A DNA stretch of 64,000 bases from Paludibacter sp. UBA6032 (GCA_002427885.1 DIZI01000031.1:1-64000), one strand, 5' to 3'; shown: positions 52,058 to 61,598, counted from the first letter of the stretch. A program made the numbers and translations. The notes: generated by a model from the letters alone, not told the origin.

Positions 52058-54082
52058 ATGGAAAATAAAACGCCAAATCAAAATCCAATAAAGCCATCTG
52101 GCAAATTTCCTAAATTCAATATCTCCTGGATTTATGGTATCATCATTCTCGTGTTACTTGGTTCCTATTTTCTTAGTGATAATGTACCTGCCAAAGAGGT
52201 AAATTACTCTACTTTCAAAGAATATGTGAAAAAGGGAATGATTGAAAAAGTATACGTTTACTCCTCTAAAAACACTGTAGAAGCTCAGGTGATAAAAGAT
52301 TCATTAAGAAATGTTTTTGGAGACAAATATGAGATGTATGCAAAAGAGCGTATGATTACGGTCAGTGTCCCATCCGATGAAGTATCTAAATTCATACAAA
52401 CTGCAGAGGATAAAGAAGGCTTTAAAGGAAGTGTTGAATATAAAGAAGGTCGGAATTATGTCGATGTTTTTCTGTTTAGCATTTTACCGTTTCTTTTACT
52501 TATTCTTTTTTTCGTATATATGAACCGAAGAATGTCAGGTATGGGAGGTGGAGCCGGAGGCGGTGGAATTTTCAATGTAGGTAAATCGAAAGCACAACTT
52601 TTTGACAAAGGCGATACAACGAATAGAATTACCTTTAAAGATGTAGCAGGATTAGCCGAAGCGAAACAGGAAATAGAAGAAATCGTATCTTTTCTTAAAA
52701 ACCCGTCAAAATACACTGAATTGGGAGGTAAAATACCTAAGGGTGCTTTATTGGTAGGCCCTCCTGGAACTGGTAAAACATTGTTAGCAAAAGCAGTTGC
52801 CGGTGAGGCTGATGTGCCGTTTTTCTCTATGTCCGGTTCCGACTTTGTAGAAATGTTTGTTGGTGTTGGAGCATCACGTGTTCGCGATTTATTCCGTCAA
52901 GCCAAAGAAAAAGCTCCATGTATCATATTTATTGACGAAATTGATGCCGTAGGACGTGCCCGTGGTAAAAATCCAAATATGGGAAGTAACGATGAAAGGG
53001 AAAATACATTGAATCAATTATTGACAGAAATGGATGGTTTTGGGTCAAATAGCGGTGTTATTATTTTGGCTGCTACCAACCGTGCTGATATTCTGGATAA
53101 AGCGTTAATGCGGGCAGGTCGTTTTGACCGACAGATTCATGTTGATTTGCCGGATGTAAACGAACGGAAGGAAATTTTTAATGTTCACCTTCGTCCTATC
53201 AAAATTAACGAAACAGTGGATGTTAAATTCTTGTCAAGACAAACACCCGGATTTTCAGGTGCTGATATTGCCAATGTTTGTAATGAAGCAGCATTGATTG
53301 CTGCACGAAAGAACAAATCTTTTGTTGAAAAACAAGACTTTCTGGATGCTGTAGATCGTATAGTAGGTGGTTTGGAAAAGAAATCGAAAATCACAACTAT
53401 TGCTGAAAAGAAATCCATTGCTTACCATGAGGCTGGCCATGCGACTATCAGCTGGATGTTGGAACATGCCAACCCATTGGTTAAGGTGACCATCGTTCCA
53501 CGGGGAGAAGCTTTAGGCGCTGCCTGGTATTTACCGGAAGAACGTCAACTAACGAATCGTGATCATATGCTTGACGAAATGTGCTCTACTTTAGGTGGGC
53601 GTGCTGCAGAAGAAGTATTCTTAAAACAAATGTCGACAGGTGCCATAAATGATTTGGAACGTGTTACCAAACGCGCTTATGCGATGGTGGCTTATTTTGG
53701 AATGAGTGAAAAACTAGCGAATATGAGTTATTTTGATTCATCAGGAAATTCCGATTATGGGTTCACAAAGCCATATAGTGAGAAAACTGCTGAATTAATT
53801 GACTCGGAAGCAAAGGAAATAGTTGCTGTAGAATATGTACGTGCTAAAAAAATTCTGAGTGATAATGCTAATGGTCACAATAAATTAGCTGAACTTTTAA
53901 TTGAAAGGGAAGTTATTTTTGCTGAAGATCTGGAGAAAATATTTGGAAAAAGGCCATGGACTTCAAGAAGTGATGAGTTATTAGCTCAAAACCCTGAAAT
54001 TGAAGAAGTTCCTGAATTAGTACCTGAAACTCCTCAAATTGCTGAAAAAGCAACTGATGAAAAAGATGAAAATACAATCTGA
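52058..54082 (+). CDS. ftsH: ATP-dependent zinc metalloprotease FtsH
   Basis: This 674-residue hexameric membrane protease degrades membrane and regulatory proteins. It has an N-terminal helix (about 22-41), the periplasmic FtsH extracellular domain (about 50-140), a second helix (about 144-161), a glycine-rich linker, AAA+ Walker A GPPGTGKT (234-241), Walker B with FIDEIDAVGRARG, the second-region-of-homology arginine near GRFDRQ, and HEAGH (457-461) of the M41 protease. All catalytic residues are present. The C-terminal tail is Glu/Pro-rich. The stop overlaps the start of the LUD gene. Confidence 0.97.
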   Translation: MENKTPNQNPIKPSGKFPKFNISWIYGIIILVLLGSYFLSDNVPAKEVNYSTFKEYVKKGMIEKVYVYSSKNTVEAQVIKDSLRNVFGDKYEMYAKERMITVSVPSDEVSKFIQTAEDKEGFKGSVEYKEGRNYVDVFLFSILPFLLLILFFVYMNRRMSGMGGGAGGGGIFNVGKSKAQLFDKGDTTNRITFKDVAGLAEAKQEIEEIVSFLKNPSKYTELGGKIPKGALLVGPPGTGKTLLAKAVAGEADVPFFSMSGSDFVEMFVGVGASRVRDLFRQAKEKAPCIIFIDEIDAVGRARGKNPNMGSNDERENTLNQLLTEMDGFGSNSGVIILAATNRADILDKALMRAGRFDRQIHVDLPDVNERKEIFNVHLRPIKINETVDVKFLSRQTPGFSGADIANVCNEAALIAARKNKSFVEKQDFLDAVDRIVGGLEKKSKITTIAEKKSIAYHEAGHATISWMLEHANPLVKVTIVPRGEALGAAWYLPEERQLTNRDHMLDEMCSTLGGRAAEEVFLKQMSTGAINDLERVTKRAYAMVAYFGMSEKLANMSYFDSSGNSDYGFTKPYSEKTAELIDSEAKEIVAVEYVRAKKILSDNANGHNKLAELLIEREVIFAEDLEKIFGKRPWTSRSDELLAQNPEIEEVPELVPETPQIAEKATDEKDENTI

Positions 54083-54710
54083 TTTATCTCGTCTGGAAAT
54101 TTTACAACGAATAGGGGCTGCTGGTAAAAAGCGGCCCGCTATCGTTAATATACAATCATTGAGCTCCGATGAAATATATAAGACCATTCAGCCTGATAGT
54201 GTAATTTGTTTTAAAAATGAACTCGAAGCTGTGAATGGACGATGTATATTGTGTGATAATGAATCAGACGTATATGAGAAAATTAAGATTTTCCTGCAAC
54301 AAAGCAATTTCCAAGAGCTTTTTTGTCGGGATACCTTTTTTTATTCTGAATTGAAAAACCATGGAATTCCTGTTACGAATTTAGAAACACATTTTGAAAC
54401 TATGCAAGCCGGGGTGACTGGCTGTGAGTCTCTTGTTGCTCGAACCGGTAGTGTACTGGTCTCGTCAAATACCCCGATTCAAAAACAAATGAATGTTTTT
54501 CCTCCTGTCCATATTGTTATAGCGCATGCATCTCAACTCGTGGATTATCTGGAGGAAGCACTTGTTGCCATACAAAAAAAATATGCTGATTCATTGCCAG
54601 CTGTGATATCTACCATAACGGGACCGAGCCGGACAGCCGACATTGAAAAAACATTGGTTCTTGGTGCTCACGGACCTAAAGAATTTATTGTTTTTCTTTC
54701 CAAAGTATAA
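54066..54710 (+). CDS. LUD domain protein (LutC/YkgG-like)
   Basis: This 214-residue protein has the LUD fold of lactate-utilisation protein C: the segment GCESLVARTGSVLVSS, PPVHIVIAHASQLVDYLEEAL and the ITGPSRTADIEKTLVLGAHGPKE end. LutC itself works with the iron-sulphur proteins LutA and LutB to oxidise lactate, but neither is here. The start at 54066 is chosen; earlier in-frame ATGs at 54039 and 54057 would increase the overlap with ftsH, which is 17 bases with this start. Position between ftsH and cdsA suggests a job linked to membrane biology rather than lactate. Confidence 0.87.
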   Translation: MKIQSDLSRLEILQRIGAAGKKRPAIVNIQSLSSDEIYKTIQPDSVICFKNELEAVNGRCILCDNESDVYEKIKIFLQQSNFQELFCRDTFFYSELKNHGIPVTNLETHFETMQAGVTGCESLVARTGSVLVSSNTPIQKQMNVFPPVHIVIAHASQLVDYLEEALVAIQKKYADSLPAVISTITGPSRTADIEKTLVLGAHGPKEFIVFLSKV

Positions 54711-54718
54711 AGTTTTGC

Positions 54719-54726
54719 TATCTTTG
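54719..54726 (+). promoter_or_regulatory. -7 element for cdsA
   Basis: TATCTTTG begins nine bases after the LUD gene stop and ends 82 bases before the cdsA ATG. Confidence 0.55.
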
Positions 54727-54808
54727 TACTTGATTTATTTCCTTCAATAATTATTAATTGTTCAAAATAAATAATTATTGATTTCTTAAAACTTTATCCA
54801 GATAACTT

Positions 54809-55627
54809 ATGACTAACTTTGTAAAGAGAACCCTGAGCGGAGCATTATTTATTACTCTGATCATCGGTTCAATTTTGCTCAGTCACTATACTTTTGCAGC
54901 AGTTTTTGTTGTGATTTGTGCCATGTCGGTTCAGGAATTTCATAAGTTGACGAATAACAAAGAAGATATAGATGTGAATAACTGGTTGGCGATGGCTGGG
55001 AGCATATTTCTTTTTTTGAGTTCATTTTTGTATGCTTCAGGTATTTTATCTTATCTGGTTTTTGCTGTTTATGGATTATATATTGTACTGGTTTTCGTAT
55101 TTGAATTGTATCGGCAAAAATCGAATCCACTTCACAATCTGGCTTATTTTATATTGGGACAGATTTTTATTGCTTTGCCCTTTTCATTATTAAATTTTAT
55201 ACTTTATATAGACACTTATCAACCGTTGATTCTTTTATCGGTTTTTATAACAATTTGGGTGAACGATACCGGAGCTTATCTTGTAGGTGTAACATTTGGG
55301 AAACATCGATTATTTGAGCGTATTTCGCCTAAAAAATCATGGGAAGGATTCGTGGGAGGTGCTTTGGCTGTTTTATTTTCCGGCTACCTTTTTTCCTTAT
55401 TTATTCCTGAAATTGGCTTGCTAAACTGGTTGATTTTTTCCGAAATTATTCTTGTCTTTGGAACTTTTGGCGATCTGATAGAATCTTTAATGAAAAGGAC
55501 GATTCAGGTGAAAGATTCAGGGAATATTATTCCCGGTCATGGCGGCTTATTAGATCGCTTTGATAGTATGTTGTTGGCCACTCCTGTCGTATTTATTTAT
55601 TTGAGTTTTTTGTTCCATACCTTATGA
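54809..55627 (+). CDS. cdsA: Phosphatidate cytidylyltransferase
   Basis: This 272-residue enzyme makes CDP-diacylglycerol from phosphatidate and CTP, the branch point of phospholipid synthesis. It has about seven transmembrane segments and the CdsA signature near the C-terminus (LMKRTIQVKDSGNIIPGHGG, then LLDRFDS). An upstream part WVNDTGAYLVG and SPKKSWEG are also typical. It fits with ftsH and the acyltransferase that follows as a membrane-lipid group. Confidence 0.95.
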   Translation: MTNFVKRTLSGALFITLIIGSILLSHYTFAAVFVVICAMSVQEFHKLTNNKEDIDVNNWLAMAGSIFLFLSSFLYASGILSYLVFAVYGLYIVLVFVFELYRQKSNPLHNLAYFILGQIFIALPFSLLNFILYIDTYQPLILLSVFITIWVNDTGAYLVGVTFGKHRLFERISPKKSWEGFVGGALAVLFSGYLFSLFIPEIGLLNWLIFSEIILVFGTFGDLIESLMKRTIQVKDSGNIIPGHGGLLDRFDSMLLATPVVFIYLSFLFHTL

Positions 55628-55766
55628 GATATGCAGGCAATAAATTTTATATATTTAAATTCAAATCTGCTGTATTAATAAAACAAACAAGGTTTTTATG
55701 TTAGACAAATCACTAATGATAAAATCAGAAGAAAGCAATTAAATAATTTGTGTAAATAAAATAATT

Positions 55767-56921
55767 ATGGAAAATAATTTTGATGAAATCCGTTGTTTTA
55801 ATAATGAAGAAGTCCATGGAGTTCTTGAGCGGCTAAGCAACGAGAAACAGTTTATGAAGGTGCTGAGTACTATTTATCCTCTTTTGCCAAAAGAAATAAT
55901 TAAACAAAGATTGATGAGCTTTCATTCAAATTACGAATTTCAAAAAGAATTGGTATATCCTTTTTTGCAATACCTTGAAGCTAATATGACAACAGGAATT
56001 AAGCTAAATGGTTTGGCTAAAATTGATAAGTCTGCAGCCTATCTCTATATTTCCAATCATCGTGACATTATCCTCGATTCAGCATTACTTTGTAAGAAAT
56101 TAATTGAAAATGAAATGGATACGGTTGAAATTGCAATCGGGGACAATCTGCTGATATTCCCCTGGATTGAAGATTTGGTACGTGTTAATAAGAGTTTTAT
56201 TGTAAAACGTGGTTTAAGTGCACGACATATATTGGAAAGTTCTCAACGCTTATCAGCCTATATCGCTTATACAATTGCGGATAAAAATCAATCCATTTGG
56301 ATTGCTCAACGTGAAGGACGTGCCAAGGATTCCAATGATCGGACTCAGGAAAGTTTGTTGAAGATGTTTAATATGGCGGGTCGGGAAAGTTTTACTGAAA
56401 ATCTTATGAAATTGAATATTTGCCCGCTTTGCATTTCGTACGAATACGATCCCTGTGATTTTTTAAAAGCGAAGGAATTTCAACAAAAACGAGATAACCC
56501 TGATTTCCAAAAAACGCCTCAGGATGATTTACTTAATATGGAAACCGGTGTGATGGGTTATAAAGGTGCAGTTGTGTATGAGTTGTCTGGAGTTATTAAT
56601 GAAGAATTGAAAACGATATCAACTCAAACAAGTCATAGAAGTGAACAAATAACACTTGTTGCAGAACTGATTGATCACAGAATACATGAAAGTTATACAA
56701 TTTTTCCAATTAATAAAATTGCATACGATTTATTGAATGAAGGTGATCGTTTTGCTCTCGAATACTCTAGAATTGAAAAACAAGAAGTAGAACGATATTT
56801 TTCCAGACAGATAGCAAAAATTGAAATTGAAAATAAAGATGTTGAATACTTACGGCTTAAGATGCTGGAAATGTATGCCAATCCATTAATAAATAAGTTA
56901 AACGCCAACATAAGTCACTAA
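55767..56921 (+). CDS. Glycerol-phosphate acyltransferase-like protein
   Basis: This 384-residue protein has the acyltransferase blocks of the PlsC/PlsB superfamily: NHRDIILD (H98 and D104), GDNLLIFPWIEDLV with FIVKRG, and the REGRAKDSND block in place of the usual EGTRS, plus LCISYEYDPCDF. In most members block I is HX4D; here H98 and D104 are separated by five residues, with another Asp at 100, so the geometry is unusual. It probably transfers a fatty acyl group in lipid synthesis. It lies after cdsA, which would use the phosphatidate made by such enzymes, but the substrate is unproven. Confidence 0.78.
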   Translation: MENNFDEIRCFNNEEVHGVLERLSNEKQFMKVLSTIYPLLPKEIIKQRLMSFHSNYEFQKELVYPFLQYLEANMTTGIKLNGLAKIDKSAAYLYISNHRDIILDSALLCKKLIENEMDTVEIAIGDNLLIFPWIEDLVRVNKSFIVKRGLSARHILESSQRLSAYIAYTIADKNQSIWIAQREGRAKDSNDRTQESLLKMFNMAGRESFTENLMKLNICPLCISYEYDPCDFLKAKEFQQKRDNPDFQKTPQDDLLNMETGVMGYKGAVVYELSGVINEELKTISTQTSHRSEQITLVAELIDHRIHESYTIFPINKIAYDLLNEGDRFALEYSRIEKQEVERYFSRQIAKIEIENKDVEYLRLKMLEMYANPLINKLNANISH

Positions 56922-56996
56922 ACTTTAAAGTAGAAATACACGAAATGGGAATTTATTACGCTAATATGTTTTCTGGATTTCTCGAATTTGAATAAT

Positions 56997-57030
56997 AAAA
57001 AATGCGCACTATTACAGTGGGCATTTTTTA
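56997..57030 (+). terminator. Terminator of the acyltransferase gene
   Basis: A 12-base stem with one mismatch (AAAATGCGCACT with AGTGGGCATTTT), 5-base loop, followed by T residues; it lies close to the convergent decarboxylase stop and may serve both. Confidence 0.8.
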
Positions 57031-57066
57031 TATCTTAATTTATAAACAATGCTATTTGGTTGCTAA

Positions 57067-58458
57067 TTAGTATCCAAGTATCTTTAACATTGATTTATAA
57101 CTTTGTTCTTTAGCAAATAATTTTGTAAAGTACTCACCATCTTCATCTTTGTCAATAATAACCAGTTTTGGTGCAGGGATAAGGCAATGCTGAATACCTC
57201 CAAAACCACTCAGAGACTCCTGATAGGCACCTGTATGAAAAAAGCCTATATATTGCTCCCTGTCTTCATGCATTTTGGGTAAAAAAACAGCATTTGAATG
57301 CACTTCTGCATTGTAAAAGTCTTCGCTGTCACAGGTTAAACCGCCTAAATTTACCCGCTCATATTCGGAGTCCCAATTATTTATGGCTAAAAATACATAG
57401 CGTTGGTTGATAGCCCATGTGTCTGGTAAAGTTGTCATAAACGAACTGTCAATCATATTCCAAAGTTCACGGTCATTTTGTTTTTTTTGGTTTACGATGG
57501 AATAGAGCATTGCACCACTTTCACCTACTGTATAGGATCCAAATTCTGTAAAAATATGAGGTTCAGGTACTCCGTTTTGTGTACAGATTGTTTTTATCTG
57601 AGCTACAATTTCTTCGGCCATATATTCGTAGTCATACACCATATCCAGATGAGTTCGAATAGGAAAACCGCCTCCTATATTAAGACTATCTAATTCAGGG
57701 CATTTCTTTTTTAACTCGCAATACAAGTTAACTGCTTTGTTTAATTCATTCCAATAGTAAGCTGTATCCTTTACTCCCGTATTGATAAAGAAATGTAACA
57801 TCTTAAGCTCAACTTGCGGGTTGTTTGCAATATGTTTCATATAATAAGGGATGATGTCATTGTATCTGACACCAAGACGTGAAGTATAGAAATCAAACTT
57901 TGGTTCTTCTTCTGCTGCAATCCGAATTCCGACTTTGAAAGGAACATCAAAGTTTTTGAGTAGTAAATCTAATTCAAATTTATTGTCCAGAATAGGGATC
58001 ACATTCGTAAATCCCAATTTGATAAGTCCGTGTATATTCTCAACATACTGAGGTCGTTTAAAACCGTTACACACAACAAATGTATCCGGTTTAAGTAAAC
58101 CTTGTTCGAAAAGCGACTCCATAATGTTTATGTCAAAAGCCGAAGATGTTTCCAGGTTTACACCATTTTTGAGCACTTCTTCCATTACAAAAGAAAAATG
58201 AGAACTTTTAGTGCAATAACAATAATTATAATCACCATCGTAATCAACCTTGGCCATCGCTACATTGAACATACGTCTGGCCCTCTGTATATTTTGAGTA
58301 ATTTTTGGAAGATATGCTATTCGTAAAGGTGTTCCATATTGTTTTATAATATCCATTAGTGGAACGCCACACCATTCTAATTCATTTTCAATAATATTAA
58401 AATCTTCATCAGGAAATTCAAAACTTTGCTCAATAAGATCTTTATACTTGTTTTTCAT
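57067..58458 (-). CDS. Short-form arginine decarboxylase (PLP, alanine-racemase fold)
   Basis: This 463-residue PLP enzyme belongs to the fold-III decarboxylases. The Schiff-base lysine is probably K84 in CYCTKSSHFSF, the phosphate loop is LNIGGGFP (262-264 the triplet), and the conserved EFGSYTVGESG and GGLTCDSED (with C376 and D377) lie in the C-terminal part. It lacks the helical insertions of the 630-660-residue SpeA and matches the shorter Bacteroidota form usually annotated arginine decarboxylase. Arginine as substrate is supported by agmatine deiminase and N-carbamoylputrescine amidase genes in the window, though these are 50 kb away. Other basic-amino-acid substrates cannot be excluded. 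Confidence 0.85.
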   Translation of the reverse strand: MKNKYKDLIEQSFEFPDEDFNIIENELEWCGVPLMDIIKQYGTPLRIAYLPKITQNIQRARRMFNVAMAKVDYDGDYNYCYCTKSSHFSFVMEEVLKNGVNLETSSAFDINIMESLFEQGLLKPDTFVVCNGFKRPQYVENIHGLIKLGFTNVIPILDNKFELDLLLKNFDVPFKVGIRIAAEEEPKFDFYTSRLGVRYNDIIPYYMKHIANNPQVELKMLHFFINTGVKDTAYYWNELNKAVNLYCELKKKCPELDSLNIGGGFPIRTHLDMVYDYEYMAEEIVAQIKTICTQNGVPEPHIFTEFGSYTVGESGAMLYSIVNQKKQNDRELWNMIDSSFMTTLPDTWAINQRYVFLAINNWDSEYERVNLGGLTCDSEDFYNAEVHSNAVFLPKMHEDREQYIGFFHTGAYQESLSGFGGIQHCLIPAPKLVIIDKDEDGEYFTKLFAKEQSYKSMLKILGY

Positions 58459-58857
58459 ATGTTTACGATATTTGAAAGTTTTATTGTAAAACTAAGTAAG
58501 ATGGATTTGATTTTTATAATTCATCTAAGTGAGTTAGATTTGATTTATTATATCGAAAAAGTTTGCAAAAGTAATAATTATTTGCGGAAAATAGCTAAGA
58601 TGAACTGAGTATTAATGAAAATGTGGGTTTAATAGCTTGATTTCACATTCAAATTCTTTTTCGAATATGGATGTTCATATTTTTTGCTAAAACGATGAGA
58701 TAAGTAATTCAAACAAAAGCGATGATTTAACTTCGTCTGTTCAGTCAAGAAATAAATGTAATCTTTTTGAAAATCGATGTAAACAACCAAGATGGAAATT
58801 TTAAAGTTTAATTCAAATCCATTTGATTGAGAGTGCATAATGTGTAAAAGTAGAAGT
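58459..58857. other. Non-coding gap upstream of the decarboxylase gene
   Basis: This 399-base AT-rich gap separates the decarboxylase start from the queG stop. It contains a minus-strand -7 element at 58566-58573 and therefore a leader of about 100 bases for the decarboxylase. I see no convincing gene; a 69-codon open frame here lacks recognisable features. Confidence 0.6.
58566..58573 (-). promoter_or_regulatory. -7 element for the decarboxylase gene
   Basis: TACTTTTG on the minus strand, 108 bases upstream of the ATG. Confidence 0.5.
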
Positions 58858-59790
58858 TTATACTTTATTGTTTATTACAACATTAATATTTTGCTTTAAT
58901 TTTCCAAAACCAGCTCTTTTAATCGCAGATTTTTTAAAGATAACATTGAAATTTTCATTTGAAAGCAGATGCCATGAGTTGGTATCCCAATTTAGTATTT
59001 CTTTTACCGGACTTAGTTCTGGATGTGTGTGAGGAATAGCCCATTTTTTATTCCATGGACAGACATCTGCACATATATCACATCCCAATGCATTACCGGA
59101 TAATTTAGTTTTAAATTCGGAAGGGATTTCATTTTTGTTTTCGATGGTTAAATATGAAATGCATCGACGGGCATCTAAAGTCCCGTTTGATAATGCTTTC
59201 GTAGGACAAGCATCGATACATCGGGTACAATTTCCACAATGAGGAAGAATGGACTTATCGTAATCTGTTTCAATTCTCAGCATAAGAATTCCTATAAATG
59301 TATAAGAACCTAAACCCGGATGGATTAATTGGGTATGTTTGCCAATCCAACCTAATCCGGCTCGCTCTGCCCAGCGACGTTCGAGTACAGGTGCTGAATC
59401 CACAAATAAATGTTGGTAGCCCTGAGTGACTGAATCTGAACCGTATTTTGAACAGATCTGCTCTTCCAGGGATTTTAGTTTTTCTTTCAGTACTGTATGA
59501 TAATCCACTTCGGAGTAAGCGTATTTTGCAATTTGAGGTGAAGATGAAATCTGCTTGTTTTCAGGGAAGTAGTTTAGCAAAACTACAACTATAGATTTAC
59601 ATCCCGGTACTAGTATACGTGGGTCTACCCTTTTTTCAAAATTGCGTGCCAAATAGCTCATTTCGCCATTTTGACCACTATCTATCCACAATTTCATAAA
59701 CCTGGCATCTTCGGTTAGCTCTTCAGCCTTAGCTATGCCACAGGCATCGAATCCAAGAGATAAAGCCATGTTTTTAATGAAGTTGTGCAT
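58858..59790 (-). CDS. queG: Epoxyqueuosine reductase
   Basis: This 310-residue cobalamin-dependent enzyme reduces epoxyqueuosine to queuosine in tRNA, the last step of the pathway. It carries the N-terminal cobalamin-binding region with YLARNFEKRVDPRIL and SIVVVLLNYF, the catalytic region APVLERRWAERAGLGWIGKHT, and two 4Fe-4S motifs (CGNCTRCIDACP and CDICADVCPW). The C-terminal HEAT-like domain of the E. coli enzyme is absent, as is usual for shorter homologues. queC is at 5597. Confidence 0.95.
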   Translation of the reverse strand: MHNFIKNMALSLGFDACGIAKAEELTEDARFMKLWIDSGQNGEMSYLARNFEKRVDPRILVPGCKSIVVVLLNYFPENKQISSSPQIAKYAYSEVDYHTVLKEKLKSLEEQICSKYGSDSVTQGYQHLFVDSAPVLERRWAERAGLGWIGKHTQLIHPGLGSYTFIGILMLRIETDYDKSILPHCGNCTRCIDACPTKALSNGTLDARRCISYLTIENKNEIPSEFKTKLSGNALGCDICADVCPWNKKWAIPHTHPELSPVKEILNWDTNSWHLLSNENFNVIFKKSAIKRAGFGKLKQNINVVINNKV

Positions 59791-59845
59791 TATTGAATTA
59801 CATTATTGACCAACTGAACACTAATCCTTCAAAAATGAAATCCAT

Positions 59846-60985
59846 TTACAGGTTTTTTTCAATTTCAGTATTCAATGTCTCAAAATCAAGGTTTCGTGCG
59901 ACAATAGATCCTTTATTATTAATTAAAAAAGTGGTTGGAGTGGATGAAATATTGTAAGTAGCCACATAGGTGGTATTAGGCCCATTTTCGTCACGTACAC
60001 AAATCCATGGGATATTCTGAACCGATTGTTCCCAAATTAATTTATTTTGATCCAGTGAAACCTGATAAATCTCGAAACCACGCTTGTGGTATTTATTATA
60101 CAATTCCCGTAAGGAAAAAGTGTAATTCACACTTTGTTCGCTATCATAAGTTGAAAAGTCAATTAAAATGACTTTATCTTTCAATTCGGAAATTTTCCTT
60201 ACGACATTGTTTTTATCCTTTAATGCAATATCGATATAACCGACTCCATCGTTTTCCAAAACCTTATTCCACTCTTCTTTTTGTTTTTCATTTCGTTCGG
60301 TTTTAATGGCATCCATAACCAAACTGTACAAATTTTTAGTGCGTACGTATTCAGGCATATAAGCATTGAATGATGTAGCAACTGCTGCACAATAAGGTTT
60401 ATCAGTTTTTACATATGGCGAGAACAAATAGGTATTATTTACTTGTTGGTAGATGGCAAAATAAGCTGCTAAAGAACGTGGATCTTGAAGGATTAATTTA
60501 CGTGCCATTTCCTTATGAGATTGAATGTCATTCTCAATTTCAGCAATCATTGCTTTTCGTTCATCTAAGCTAATATTAGCTCTTAAAGCATTTGCTTTTT
60601 GTTGAATGCTCATAACTGATTTACGCAATTTTTGAATAAGCAATGACGTTTCAGAACCTGTTACTTCATAATCAGTAGAAAAACCAGTTTCCTTTGCTTT
60701 GAAATTTATATCTTCACATGAATCAACAGCAAAAGTTATAATTTTATTATTCAACCTTAAGTCATAAAAATCAGGATATTTGGGGCGATCCGACTTAAAG
60801 CTGAATTCTCCATTTTTTCCTAACTTAACAGAATCAAGGAGTATCGTTTTCATTAAACTATTATGTTCAAAATACAACATTTCTCCATCAGCATCTTTCA
60901 CAACCCCATTTACGTGAAACCGGTTATTCTGTTTGCAGGAAATAAAAACGACAAAAATAAAAATAAATATAAGTGGTTTTTTCAT
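59846..60985 (-). CDS. Thioredoxin-fold lipoprotein (DUF4369 + TlpA-like) without CXXC
   Basis: This 379-residue protein has a lipoprotein signal with lipobox VFISC (Cys at about 17), an N-terminal DUF4369-type beta domain (about 23-110), a helical middle and a C-terminal AhpC/TlpA-like thioredoxin fold (about 245-379, with KVILIDFSTYDSEQSVNYTF, GFEIYQVSLDQN and the cis-Pro region ISSTPTTFLINNKG). In active TlpA proteins the segment after the first strand reads WCxxC; here it is STYDSEQS, so no redox cysteines remain. It is probably a binding or structural relative of TlpA. It lies 55 bases upstream of queG. Confidence 0.85.
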   Translation of the reverse strand: MKKPLIFIFIFVVFISCKQNNRFHVNGVVKDADGEMLYFEHNSLMKTILLDSVKLGKNGEFSFKSDRPKYPDFYDLRLNNKIITFAVDSCEDINFKAKETGFSTDYEVTGSETSLLIQKLRKSVMSIQQKANALRANISLDERKAMIAEIENDIQSHKEMARKLILQDPRSLAAYFAIYQQVNNTYLFSPYVKTDKPYCAAVATSFNAYMPEYVRTKNLYSLVMDAIKTERNEKQKEEWNKVLENDGVGYIDIALKDKNNVVRKISELKDKVILIDFSTYDSEQSVNYTFSLRELYNKYHKRGFEIYQVSLDQNKLIWEQSVQNIPWICVRDENGPNTTYVATYNISSTPTTFLINNKGSIVARNLDFETLNTEIEKNL

Positions 60986-61063
60986 GGAGCAAAATGTTAA
61001 TGTGATTCTAAAATAGTGAAAGCGATTTATTTCAAAACAATAACCTGAAATTTTGTAAAATTT

Positions 61064-61570
61064 CTAATTTGTTTTGAATGCGTATTTTACTTTTGAGAGT
61101 TGTTCATTTGCTTCTACTATTTTTGTCTTCAAATCTTCTTTGTATTGTGACAATTTAGTTTGTAATTTTTCATCACTATTAGCCATTATTTGAATCGCTA
61201 AAATTGCTGCATTAAGAGAAGCATTGATTCCAACTGTAGCAACCGGTATACCCGGAGGCATTTGGACAATGGCCAATAAAGCATCCATTCCATCGAGAGA
61301 GGCATTAATGGGGACTCCAATAACTGGAATCGTAGTCATAGAAGCAATAACGCCCGGTAAATGAGCTGCCATACCTGCAGCTGCAATAATTACTTCAATA
61401 CCGTTTTTGCGTGCATTAGTTGCGAAAATTTCAACTTCACGTGGTGTTCTGTGTGCTGAAAGCGCATTTATCTCAAAAGGAATTTCAAATTCATTTAATA
61501 AAATTGCAGCCTTCTCCATTACAGTCAAATCGGAAGTACTGCCCATAATTATACTTACTTTTGGTTTCAT
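61064..61570 (-). CDS. purE: N5-carboxyaminoimidazole ribonucleotide mutase
   Basis: This 168-residue class I PurE rearranges N5-CAIR to CAIR in purine synthesis. Signatures are GSTSDLTVMEKAA, the active-site SAHRTPREVEIFA, AAAGMAAHLPGVIAS and GVPINASLDGMDALLAIVQM split across conserved turns. Length is normal. No purK is adjacent. Confidence 0.97.
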   Translation of the reverse strand: MKPKVSIIMGSTSDLTVMEKAAILLNEFEIPFEINALSAHRTPREVEIFATNARKNGIEVIIAAAGMAAHLPGVIASMTTIPVIGVPINASLDGMDALLAIVQMPPGIPVATVGINASLNAAILAIQIMANSDEKLQTKLSQYKEDLKTKIVEANEQLSKVKYAFKTN

Positions 61571-61598
61571 TTTTTATGAGTTTTAATTTCAACTGAGT

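Noticed and set aside
58629..58838. 69-codon open frame upstream of the decarboxylase
   Set aside because: No motif or promoter; composition is like the surrounding non-coding DNA.
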